From positions 124,001 to 188,000 of the forward strand of contig CAMHJQ010000002.1 in NCBI GenBank assembly GCA_946185485.1: a stretch of 64,000 nt of DNA. Direction: 5' to 3'. Both the position numbers and the translations under genes were made by a program. Below the pieces are notes generated by a model, which worked only from the letters and a program-made list of their open reading frames with translations, was not told the origin of the DNA and did no database searches. Source of the DNA: an uncultured Prevotellaceae bacterium. Lineage in GTDB: Bacteria; Bacteroidota; Bacteroidia; Bacteroidales; Bacteroidaceae. Positions 53,436-62,212 of the stretch are shown here, piece after piece. The number at the start of each line of letters is the position of its first letter. Position 1 is the stretch's first letter.

Positions 53436-54500
53436 ATGGAACCACAAAAAGTAATCATCTCCCATGACCTGGAACAGGCGCTGACAGCAGCCATTGCCGA
53501 GGTCAGGCACGACCATTTATTCGTACTTGTCGACGACACCACCGAGCGTCTCTGCCTGCCCGTCATCAGCAGTTTTGAGTGTATCAAACCCGCCCGTACC
53601 ATCGTCATCGGTTCCACCGACGCCAACAAGACGCTGGACTCGCTGAGCCACGTATGGGCCGAACTGCAGCGCATGGGTGCCACGCGCCACTCGCTGATGG
53701 TCAACCTCGGCGGCGGCATGGTCACCGACCTGGGCGGCTTTGCAGCATCGACGTTCAAGCGCGGCATACCTTATATTAATATACCCACCACCCTGCTCTC
53801 GATGGTCGATGCCAGCGTAGGCGGAAAGACAGGCATCAACTTCGGCGGACTGAAAAACGAAATCGGCGTCTTCAACAACGCCCGCAGCGTCATCCTCGAC
53901 ACCGAGTTCCTGCGGACCATGGACCGCGAAAACATCCTCTCCGGCTATGCCGAGATGTTGAAGCACGGCCTCATCGACTGCGAAGAGCACTGGGCAACGC
54001 TCCTTCGTCCTTCGTCCGACGACCAATTATCAATTGTCAATTGTCAATTGCCAATTACAAGCGTTCAGCGTAGCGTCGCCGTCAAGCAGCGCATCGTCAC
54101 CGAGGACCCCACGGAGCAGGGACTGCGCAAGGCCCTCAACCTGGGACACACCGCCGGTCATGCCTTCGAGTCGCTGGCACTCGAGCGCCAACCCGTCCTC
54201 CACGGCTATGCCGTAGCGTGGGGACTGGTGGTAGAACTGTACCTCAGCTGCGTCAAGACAGGCTTCCCTACCGACAAGATGAGAGCCACCGTCAGCTTCA
54301 TTTTCGAGCACTACGGGCGCATGTCCATCACCTGCGACGACTATCCCCGCCTGCTGGAGCTGATGCACCACGACAAGAAGAACGAAGGCAACACCATCAA
54401 CTTCACCCTCCTGGGCGCCATCGGCGACATCCGCATCAACCAGACTGCCACCGAGGACGAAATCAAGGAAGCCCTCGACTTCTACCGCGAAGGCCTGTAA
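53436..54500 (+). CDS. aroB: 3-dehydroquinate synthase
   Basis: LMVNLGGGMVTDLGGFAASTFKRGIPYINIPTTLLSMVDASVGGKTGINFGGLKNEIG; RKALNLGHTAGHAFESLALERQPVLHGYAVAWGL. Confidence 0.95.
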   Translation: MEPQKVIISHDLEQALTAAIAEVRHDHLFVLVDDTTERLCLPVISSFECIKPARTIVIGSTDANKTLDSLSHVWAELQRMGATRHSLMVNLGGGMVTDLGGFAASTFKRGIPYINIPTTLLSMVDASVGGKTGINFGGLKNEIGVFNNARSVILDTEFLRTMDRENILSGYAEMLKHGLIDCEEHWATLLRPSSDDQLSIVNCQLPITSVQRSVAVKQRIVTEDPTEQGLRKALNLGHTAGHAFESLALERQPVLHGYAVAWGLVVELYLSCVKTGFPTDKMRATVSFIFEHYGRMSITCDDYPRLLELMHHDKKNEGNTINFTLLGAIGDIRINQTATEDEIKEALDFYREGL

Positions 54501-54589
54501 AGCCTGTAAAGAGTCACGCTTTACGCAAGAAAAGGCAAGAAAGATTTGGCCATTTAAATCATTCTTCGTACTTTTGCAGCACGGCAAAG

Positions 54590-54666
54590 AATAAAGAAGA
54601 ATAAAAGAGAATAAAGAAGAATAAAAGAGAATAAAGAAGAATAAAAGAGAATAAAGAAGAATAAAG
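54590..54666 (+). repeat. 20-bp purine-rich tandem repeat (gaataaagaagaataaaaga) in the ATPase leader
   Basis: About 3.7 copies between the TACTTTTGC promoter at about 54570 and the GTG start at 54667. Confidence 0.9.
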
Positions 54667-55773
54667 GTGAACAAAAAAGAAGATATCCATAGTCTGTTTC
54701 AGCCGACATTCGGGAATCGTCCAGAGCAGTATATTGGTCGCGATGGAGTGATTGAGCAATTCATGTCGGGGCTTGAGGAACCTGTGGGGTCACGTAACCG
54801 CTGTACGTTATTTCTCGGGCAACGTGGAATGGGCAAGACAGCTTTGCTGCTTGAACTGAGCGACCGTGCTCAAAGAGCAGGTTATGTGGTGGCACGTGTG
54901 ACAGCCCACGAGGGGATGCCACAGGCTATTATCGAGCAGTTCCAGCTAAACGGTTCAAAGTTCTTCAATGACGACAAGCGGAAACTGACTGGTGTGAGTG
55001 CCGGTGCGTTAGGGTTCTCGTTCGGCCTTACTTTCTCGGAGGCGGCTCAGCAGCAATATGGTTTCCGCTCTAAGATGTCACTGATGTGTGACAAACTGGC
55101 TGAGAAGGGCAAAGGTGCTCTGATTCTGATTGACGAAGTGCGCACATCGGCTGCCATGCGCGAGGTGGCATCGGCTTATCAGGAGCTTGTAGGCGACCGC
55201 AAGAACATTGCGATTGCAATGGCTGGACTACCGCATGCGGTTTCCAGTGTGCTGAATGACAGCGTGTTGACATTCTTGAATCGTGCAACCAAGGTGGAGT
55301 TGGGCTTGATTTCGACCAGCCTGATTAGGGCTTATTACGAGCGGGCGTTCAGGTCGATAGGCATTAAGACCTCGGACGAAATCCTTGACCGTGCAGCGTT
55401 GTCGACCCGCGGGTTCCCATACTTGATGCAACTGATTGGCTACTATGTACTCCAATACGCATCGGATAGTGGGGCTGTGACAAATGACGTAATGATAAAG
55501 TCGGAGAAAGCGGCGATGAAGGATATGGAAGATAATGTGTTTAAACCTATCCTAACTCCTTTGTCTGATAATGACAGGAAATTTTTACAGGCTTTAGCTC
55601 GTTGTGGCGGCACCGTGACCACAGCAAAACTGCAAGCGGCGTTAGGCAAGAGAGGACCAGCCATCCAGCCATATCGCAAACGTCTGATAGAAGCTGGGGT
55701 CATTGAGGCTCCAAGACGTGGAGAACTGGTGTTTGCCGTCCCGTATTTGGCGGAATATATGCTAACACTGTAA
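54667..55773 (+). CDS. AAA/STAND-like ATPase with C-terminal winged-helix-like region
   Basis: Walker A FLGQRGMGKTALLLELSDRA; Walker B GALILIDEV; NIAIAMAGLPHAVSSVLND; C-terminal LSDNDRKFLQALARCGGTVTTAKLQAALGKRGPAIQPYRKRLIEAGVIEAPRRGELVFAVPYLAEYM. Confidence 0.82.
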   Translation: MNKKEDIHSLFQPTFGNRPEQYIGRDGVIEQFMSGLEEPVGSRNRCTLFLGQRGMGKTALLLELSDRAQRAGYVVARVTAHEGMPQAIIEQFQLNGSKFFNDDKRKLTGVSAGALGFSFGLTFSEAAQQQYGFRSKMSLMCDKLAEKGKGALILIDEVRTSAAMREVASAYQELVGDRKNIAIAMAGLPHAVSSVLNDSVLTFLNRATKVELGLISTSLIRAYYERAFRSIGIKTSDEILDRAALSTRGFPYLMQLIGYYVLQYASDSGAVTNDVMIKSEKAAMKDMEDNVFKPILTPLSDNDRKFLQALARCGGTVTTAKLQAALGKRGPAIQPYRKRLIEAGVIEAPRRGELVFAVPYLAEYMLTL

Positions 55774-55802
55774 AAATTTCATGTCTGGCGTTATCGAATT
55801 TT

Positions 55803-56262
55803 ATGCTCCGCGGTGCAGGATTTTATTCTCCGCCGAGGAGGTCTCGCTGATACTTTGAGCAAGAGTTAGCCATAAAAGTCTGCACGATGAGGCATCAAAC
55901 CCGCCTCTATGAAGCATAAAATCCACCACTGCGGAGCATCTTTGGGCTATGCAGATATGCTGTTTGCATGATGTAAACAGCATATCTGCATTATCTAAAT
56001 ATGGCACTTCGACCAGGCGGGAACGGCACTTCGAACAGGCGGGAACGGCACTTCGAACAAGGAAGCATGTCGTCGGGGCAATCGTTGCACGGCGCAGGAA
56101 CATTCTCCGCACGGCGCAGGAAAATTTCCCGCACGGCATCGCCGGGCGGGGCAGAAGGTGCAACGGATGGAGTTTTTACGCAAAGATACCTCACATACAC
56201 CCATGGCACCCCTCAAGCCCCGATGTACGAAGGCTTTGGGGCACGGAAGGTGTATGTGAGGT
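55803..56262. repeat. Array of palindromes and tandem repeats (non-coding)
   Basis: IR 55803-55826/55916-55939; IR 55951-55965/55975-55989; 22-bp tandem repeat at 56003-56062; IR cgttgcac 56083-56090/gtgcaacg 56158-56165 enclosing gcacggcgcaggaa direct repeats; IR 56188-56201/56249-56262. Confidence 0.85.
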
Positions 56263-56316
56263 CTTATCGAAGTGCGAGCCAAGAACCCAGTCCCCCTTCA
56301 ACTAAAGATTAAAAAT

Positions 56317-57690
56317 TTAAAGTGCTAAGCGGAGGCCGAAAGCGTTCTTCTTGGGATTAAATGCAATTCGAAAAGAAACACGATGGGTTGAAGCTGTGTA
56401 TCCGTTTGCGCCACCACGAATAATTCGATGTTTACCGTTTTGGGGACCAGCTGGATTTTCTTGAGGTTCTATAGTATACTCAGATTCCCAATCATATACC
56501 CATTCCCATGCATTGCCACTCATATCGTAGAGGCCAAGTTCATTGGGGCTTCTTAGTTTTATTTCACGATCACCTTTCATGGAAACAAATTTGTCTGCTG
56601 TTACATCAGACAATTCATCACTGCCACTATATTTAAAACCTTTACTATATCGTCCACCACGAGCGGCATATTCCCATTCTGCTTCTGTAGGCATACGGAA
56701 TTTTGCCCCAGTTAGCTGATTTAGCTTAAGAATAAAACCTTGCCAAGAATCCCAACTTGTCCAGCAGGGCCTATTTATGTCCTTGGCATTGGGTTCTTTA
56801 CCGCCCATTAGAGCATGCCATAAAGCCATAGTAACCTCAGTTTCGCCAATTCTATAATCTGATAATGTTACCTGATGAGCTGGCATTTCGTTTTTACGGG
56901 CACTAGAGCCTTGCTCTGGAGTGGCGCCCATCGTGAAGGTGCCGCCTTCGACGTAGATCATGTTGAAGGACACTCCGTTGACAGTAAATGTCTTAACACG
57001 AGTAGTATCTCCTGGGGCGAGCTGACGTTTGGGTGTGTTAGCTGTCTGAACAGACTGAGATGTGGATGAGGTTTCGCCGCCGATGGCTGTAAGGTTCTCG
57101 TTAATCGTGCGCGGGGCATTGGCATTGAGTTTTACAGTTCCTTCTACCGTTGCATAGCCAACAGCAACAACTTGATAGTCATGGCTGCCTACAGGCAGTT
57201 CCAACTCCAGACGTCCGTTGCCCTGATAGGGCTTCGAATCGATGATGACCAATGCTGAGGCAGGAGAATAGTTGACAATCAGTTTCTGCATCTGTGTCGT
57301 TTGTTCCTGAGGCAGGAGCAAGGTCATGGAATAGGTTGTCAGCGACTTGACACCACGTTCAAGGCCATTGTCGCGGAAGTTGATATGGCAGGGAACAAAC
57401 TTGGGATGCTTGACGCGCAGCTCTAGCGAGCCCTCTGTCATATACACCCAGTATTCACCAGACTTATATTCCACAGGCTGAATGACATTACCTTCGAAGG
57501 TTGCGCCCTCGGCGGCAAGCCCGACTTTTATCAAAGCACACGGCTGACCGTTAATGTCGTTACGACGATACTGACTAGCTGACAGGTCGTTGGTAGCCAT
57601 CAACTCTTTTACTTTCAGTTCTTGTGCAGACAACGATACTATCAGCAGGCTAAACAGTAAACAATAAAAAAATCTTTTCATTCTGGCCAT
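56317..57690 (-). CDS. PEGA-module protein with C-terminal formylglycine-generating enzyme (SUMF1/FGE-sulfatase) domain
   Basis: Signal; KLIVNYSPASALVIIDSKPYQGNGRLELELPVGSHDYQVVAVGY (PEGA); FNMIYVEGGTFTMGATPEQ...AHQVTLSDYRIGETEVTMALWHALMG...RMPTEAEWEYAARGG...GLYDMSGNAWEWVYDW...RIIRGG. Confidence 0.9.
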   Translation of the reverse strand: MARMKRFFYCLLFSLLIVSLSAQELKVKELMATNDLSASQYRRNDINGQPCALIKVGLAAEGATFEGNVIQPVEYKSGEYWVYMTEGSLELRVKHPKFVPCHINFRDNGLERGVKSLTTYSMTLLLPQEQTTQMQKLIVNYSPASALVIIDSKPYQGNGRLELELPVGSHDYQVVAVGYATVEGTVKLNANAPRTINENLTAIGGETSSTSQSVQTANTPKRQLAPGDTTRVKTFTVNGVSFNMIYVEGGTFTMGATPEQGSSARKNEMPAHQVTLSDYRIGETEVTMALWHALMGGKEPNAKDINRPCWTSWDSWQGFILKLNQLTGAKFRMPTEAEWEYAARGGRYSKGFKYSGSDELSDVTADKFVSMKGDREIKLRSPNELGLYDMSGNAWEWVYDWESEYTIEPQENPAGPQNGKHRIIRGGANGYTASTHRVSFRIAFNPKKNAFGLRLAL

Positions 57691-57774
57691 GTATTTTGAA
57701 ATGAATCATTGTCAAGAATCCAACGTATTGACAATGATTCATGGTAGTCCAGAGTCCCTAACACACTCATTTGG

Positions 57775-58323
57775 CTAGAATTTCCATCCTATTGTACCAT
57801 AAAATGCAAGGTTTTTGGCATCCTCCCCTTGTAGCAATTTGAGGAAGCCCATTTCTGCCTCTACGCCGAAAACAAAACGATGATATTCGAAATCGATACC
57901 AGCATCTAAACCTGCATCAAATTTTTTAGCTTCAGCAGAAAAACTATCGCCTTCATAACTAATTTTATCCGAGACAGCATAAGCAACATAAGGGCCTGCT
58001 TTGAATGTCATATTCCAAGCATCAGCGAGATTTACGCGGTATGCAGCAACAATGGGAATTTGAAGGTAGTAAAGATCGAGAGACGCATCAACACCCTTAA
58101 ACTTTGTTCCCTTCAATGCGAATTCCAGCGAAGGCATTAACGACACATTGCTGGACAAGGGGTATTCTATACCAGCACCTATTTTACCTACAAAATGTGG
58201 CTTAACATTGTTGGTCCCCCACAACTTTGCAATACCGCCACCAATTTTGGCATTCCACGTGATTTGCGCAGATGCTGCTATCGCAAGCATTGACACACAT
58301 ACAAAACTTAGTAGTCTTTTCAT
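57775..58323 (-). CDS. Small outer membrane beta-barrel protein (OmpA/porin-like)
   Basis: Signal MKRLLSFVCVSMLAIAASAQ; alternating beta-strands; ends FYGTIGWKF. Confidence 0.8.
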   Translation of the reverse strand: MKRLLSFVCVSMLAIAASAQITWNAKIGGGIAKLWGTNNVKPHFVGKIGAGIEYPLSSNVSLMPSLEFALKGTKFKGVDASLDLYYLQIPIVAAYRVNLADAWNMTFKAGPYVAYAVSDKISYEGDSFSAEAKKFDAGLDAGIDFEYHRFVFGVEAEMGFLKLLQGEDAKNLAFYGTIGWKF

Positions 58324-58370
58324 AACTTAAAACTATTTTGAGTTAAACATATAAGTAAAAAGTCTCTCTC

Positions 58371-59540
58371 TTATCTGGAACCTCTTGCCCAACATTCATC
58401 ACCATCACGGATAAGCTGTTCGTTAATAGTTGAACGGTTATTGAATATCAGTCCATCATTATCACGGAAAGCATTCTTGCCAATGTGTTTGATGGTAGAA
58501 GGGAGTGTTACCTGCTTCAGTTTTCGGAATTCATTGAACGAATACTTGTTAATGTCCTCAATGCCTTCTTCGACAACCAAAGTCTTCGCTAAATAATTGA
58601 CACCATTCAGGAATGTACTGATGGACTTTACGGGGAAGGCTTCTCCCTTATACATAACTGTAGCAGGTATCACAACGTTCTCAGCTTTGACACTAAAACT
58701 AACTATACATACGGAGCGTCCTTCACCCTTACATTTGAACTCCACGCCCTTATATACATAGTCGAACTTCTTAGTGATAAGATTATTACTATATGCTACA
58801 GAAAAAGTCGATGTTACGTCCTCCCCCGACTTATTGGCATCATCATTAATAATATGTGGAGACAAGGAATTTGTGTTCTTTTTCTCTTGTTTTATTTCGT
58901 TGGGAGTATTCTGACCTATATCACTCAGCCCATCCTGTTCTACACGACTTAAGGACTCTGTAATAGTACGGGGGCCGCTTGCGTTCAGCTTTACCGTGCC
59001 CTCAGCCATTGTATATCCTACTGCTGCAACTTGATAGTCATAGGAACCAATAGGGAGTTCTAATTCCACATGACCATCACCAGAATAGGTTTTTGAGTTA
59101 ATAATGACCATGGCGTTTTTAGGAGTATAGTTCACTATAAGTTTTTGCTTCTGAACAGGCGCATTACCTGGCATCAACAGTGTCAGTGTATAGGTTGTCA
59201 ACGAAGTGACACCATTGTTGATACCGAATTCCCCGAATGTCACATGACACGGTAAGAACTTGGGATGTTTAATTCGCATCTCCTTGGAACCTTTAGTCAT
59301 ATAGACCCAGTATTCACCAGATTTATAATCAACGGGAGTTATCACGTTACCTTCAAAGGTAGCCCCTTCTGTTGCTAGCTGTACCTTAATCAAAGCACAA
59401 GGCTCACCGTTAATGTCATTGCGACGATACTGACTGGCTGACAGGTCGTTGGTAGCAGACATGTCTTTTATAGTCAGTTCTTGTGCAGACAACATTGCTG
59501 TCAGCAGGTTAAGCAGTAAACAATAGAGCAGTCTTTTCAT
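58371..59540 (-). CDS. PEGA-module protein with C-terminal BspA-type LRR
   Basis: N-terminal half paralogous to the 56317-57690 protein; C-terminal LRR_5-like VVEEGIEDINKYSFNEFRKLKQVTLPSTIKHIGKNAFRDND. Confidence 0.82.
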   Translation of the reverse strand: MKRLLYCLLLNLLTAMLSAQELTIKDMSATNDLSASQYRRNDINGEPCALIKVQLATEGATFEGNVITPVDYKSGEYWVYMTKGSKEMRIKHPKFLPCHVTFGEFGINNGVTSLTTYTLTLLMPGNAPVQKQKLIVNYTPKNAMVIINSKTYSGDGHVELELPIGSYDYQVAAVGYTMAEGTVKLNASGPRTITESLSRVEQDGLSDIGQNTPNEIKQEKKNTNSLSPHIINDDANKSGEDVTSTFSVAYSNNLITKKFDYVYKGVEFKCKGEGRSVCIVSFSVKAENVVIPATVMYKGEAFPVKSISTFLNGVNYLAKTLVVEEGIEDINKYSFNEFRKLKQVTLPSTIKHIGKNAFRDNDGLIFNNRSTINEQLIRDGDECWARGSR

Positions 59541-59839
59541 CTATTCTGCTTTGCCAGTCTAGCCCCCCCATAGACTTGGCTATTGCCATTTATAGCTTTA
59601 GGTTTAGCTTATGATACAAAAAAGGCGTGAGGTGCGAGAACGTCTTTCTCATATATAAGACCGCCCGTCGTCCATTATTGACGCTAACCAAGCGATGCTG
59701 CAAAGATACAAATTAATTTCTATCTTGCCAAATATTTTTGATTCTTTTTTTTCCACAAACAGTTGTTCTTGTTCTTCGTAGAATCACAAGAAAACGGACT
59801 ATTATTTATCTATTTCACATATAACACCATCAGAACTCC

Positions 59840-62212
59840 TTAGAACGGATAGCCGATGGCGAAGTGGAGGGTCTGGTAGTTCCAGAACCTGTCGACATTG
59901 AAGTAGCCTGACTTGTCGGTGTCGTAGGGCAGGTGGAGGGCGAAGCCCCAGTCGAGACGAAGGATGAGGAAGCTGAGGTCATAGCGGATACCGAGACCTG
60001 CGCCGACAGCCTGCTCGCGCAGGAAGTTGCTCAGTTTGAAGTTTCCGGGTGAGAATAGCTGTTCCTGCTCAGGGTCATCGTACTTGTCGTTGGGGCTGTA
60101 CCACACGTTGCCGGCATCGAGGAAGAGGGCGCCGGAGAGGTTGCCGAAGAGCTGGGTGCGGTACTCGAGATTCCAGACGAACTTGACAGTGCCATTGCGG
60201 AAGAGGTAGTCGTACGAACGTTGACCGAAGCCCTTGATAGGTCCCGGTCCTATGCCACGCACGGAGAAGGCACGGATGCTGTTGGCACCGCCCACATAGA
60301 ACATCTCGCTGTTGGGAACCCAGTCGCTATTGCCATATTCCCAGATATAGCCGGCATTGATATGCCCGACAAGGCTCGACGTGCTGTTCAGGCGCCACGT
60401 CTTGGTGAAGTCGGTCTCAAGCTTCAGGAACTGCGAATAGGGATTCTTGAAGAGTTTCTTGTCCTTTTCGTTCCAGTCACGTCCAGCCAGAAGGTAGCCC
60501 AGAGACACGATGTTGCCCGACTCGGAGAGCGTCGTCTCCCAGCGGATGGGGTTGAGTTTCGAGGCCGGACTGGTATAGGTATAGGTGTAGCGCATCTCGG
60601 GGATGAAGTAGTCCTGCATGGTAGCTGCCAGGTAAGGATTGTTGCGCACCAGCGTGTCATAGGCAGCGGTATGGCTGTTCATGAACTGGTACTTCACCGT
60701 CAGCGGTGAGAACTCATGGCGGCTCTGCGCTGAGGTCTGCCACTGGTAGGTCCACTCGCCGGAGTTGACGTGCATCTTATAGTATTCCGGGCGGTGGATG
60801 ATGTCGGTCGACACCTTGGCGATGGTGGACGGCGTGGTATAGAAGCGGCGGCGACGGATGGGGCGTCCCTGCTTGTCGCGGCGAATGCGGTTGCCGCCAA
60901 AGAAGGGGGCGATGATGCGCGGAAACTCGATGCTGGCATCGGCACCGTAGTCGTAGTTGTTCATCTTGGAGCCGCCACTGGTGGACCACTCGTAGGAGCC
61001 GTGCAGGTTGATGTCAATCTTCTCACCACCACGGAAGGCATTGCGCCAGGTGACACCCATGCGCAGCTCGGGGCCCACACGTCCAATGGTACGGGCATTG
61101 AAGTTGGTCTCGACATAGAAGTCCCACGGCTTGTTGAACATGCAGTTGAGCGTCAGGTCGAGGGTATCGTTTCTGGAGGTGAGCGACGTGTCGCGTGGGG
61201 TAAACTGAAACTCCATCGAAGAGAAGAGCCCCATGGCATTGATCTTGTTGACTGACTGCAGGTGGTTGTCGTAGCTGTAGAGTTGGCGCGGCCGCAGCTT
61301 CATGTCAGCCATCAGCACACGAGTACGGATGGGCGGTTTCTTGCCCGAGAAGCGGACGGTGAAGAAACGGCCGACTATCGAATCGGTGAGCCGCTCGGCA
61401 TACGACCTTCGCATGTTGATGGCGACCCGCCCGATATACCACTTGCGCTTGGCCACCTCGGGGATGCCCTCGGCCAGTTGCAAGCGCAGCTGCGCCTTGC
61501 CGTCGACCGCGAAGGTGTCGGCGAGATAGGAGGCAAAGCCAGACTGGTAATAATAATAGCCGTTGTTGCGCAGCAGTGTGCTGATGCGATTACGCTCAGC
61601 ATCGAGGTTGCCAACCGCGAAGGGAGTGCCCCGGTGTATATAGGACGCGGCGGCAGTAGAGCGTATCAGACTGTCGGCCTCGGCAGGGAATCCGAAATAA
61701 CCCACGCTGTCGAGCACATAAAGTCTGCCCGGCGACACACTATAGCCTATCTTGGCCGTCTTGGGATTCTTTCGCGGCACCACCTCGTAGTCGACATGGG
61801 CGTTCAGGTAGCCGTGGTTGCGCAGTACGGAGCGCGCAACGTTGGCACGTAGTCCGGGATTGACCCACGACATCAGCACGGGCTGCTTGCCAAAGGTGTC
61901 GAACATCCACTTGCCAAAGCCCGACGTGCTGCCGTTATAGTGGTTCCAGATGCTGACCCCCAGCGAGAAGGGCACACGATAGTAGCTGCTGCCGAAGATG
62001 GCACCGTTGGGTGCCGTTGCCAAGGCAGCCTCCACCTCTTCCTGCGTTAGAGAGAAGTCTGTACTGTCTGTTGCCTCCCTATTGTACGTGATCTTCGTCA
62101 GTCCCGTGAAGAGCTGGTCGTCCTCGGGGATGTTCTTCGTCATGGAACATGAGAGGAACAAGAGGAGAGAAGACAGGGGCAAGAGGAATGAGAGCAGTCT
62201 ATATCGTTTCAT
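59840..62212 (-). CDS. tamL: Lipidated BamA/TamA-family outer membrane protein (TamL-like)
   Basis: Lipobox LLLFLSCSMTKNIPEDDQLFTGL; POTRA-like region; barrel with YVGGANSIRAFSVRGIGPGPIKGFG and LFGNLSGALFLDAGNVWYSPNDKYDD. Confidence 0.85.
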   Translation of the reverse strand: MKRYRLLSFLLPLSSLLLFLSCSMTKNIPEDDQLFTGLTKITYNREATDSTDFSLTQEEVEAALATAPNGAIFGSSYYRVPFSLGVSIWNHYNGSTSGFGKWMFDTFGKQPVLMSWVNPGLRANVARSVLRNHGYLNAHVDYEVVPRKNPKTAKIGYSVSPGRLYVLDSVGYFGFPAEADSLIRSTAAASYIHRGTPFAVGNLDAERNRISTLLRNNGYYYYQSGFASYLADTFAVDGKAQLRLQLAEGIPEVAKRKWYIGRVAINMRRSYAERLTDSIVGRFFTVRFSGKKPPIRTRVLMADMKLRPRQLYSYDNHLQSVNKINAMGLFSSMEFQFTPRDTSLTSRNDTLDLTLNCMFNKPWDFYVETNFNARTIGRVGPELRMGVTWRNAFRGGEKIDINLHGSYEWSTSGGSKMNNYDYGADASIEFPRIIAPFFGGNRIRRDKQGRPIRRRRFYTTPSTIAKVSTDIIHRPEYYKMHVNSGEWTYQWQTSAQSRHEFSPLTVKYQFMNSHTAAYDTLVRNNPYLAATMQDYFIPEMRYTYTYTSPASKLNPIRWETTLSESGNIVSLGYLLAGRDWNEKDKKLFKNPYSQFLKLETDFTKTWRLNSTSSLVGHINAGYIWEYGNSDWVPNSEMFYVGGANSIRAFSVRGIGPGPIKGFGQRSYDYLFRNGTVKFVWNLEYRTQLFGNLSGALFLDAGNVWYSPNDKYDDPEQEQLFSPGNFKLSNFLREQAVGAGLGIRYDLSFLILRLDWGFALHLPYDTDKSGYFNVDRFWNYQTLHFAIGYPF

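Noticed and set aside
54559-54759. 66-aa minus-strand ORF rich in F/L/S/Y
   Set aside because: Simple translation of the purine-rich tandem repeat on the opposite strand.
56003-56062. CRISPR-like array (22-bp repeats)
   Set aside because: Repeats are directly adjacent without unique spacers and no cas genes are present.
55991-56312. Overlapping small ORFs (72-120 aa) on both strands
   Set aside because: They translate the palindromic/tandem repeat array and mirror one another; no support as proteins.
56317-57690. Diversity-generating retroelement (FGE-fold protein with hairpins just past its 3' end, 4HB/Avd-like protein elsewhere)
   Set aside because: No reverse transcriptase gene and no second copy of the gene's 3' end (template repeat) seen in the window; the 4HB gene is about 24 kb away. 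An RT/TR search in flanking sequence would be needed to revive it.
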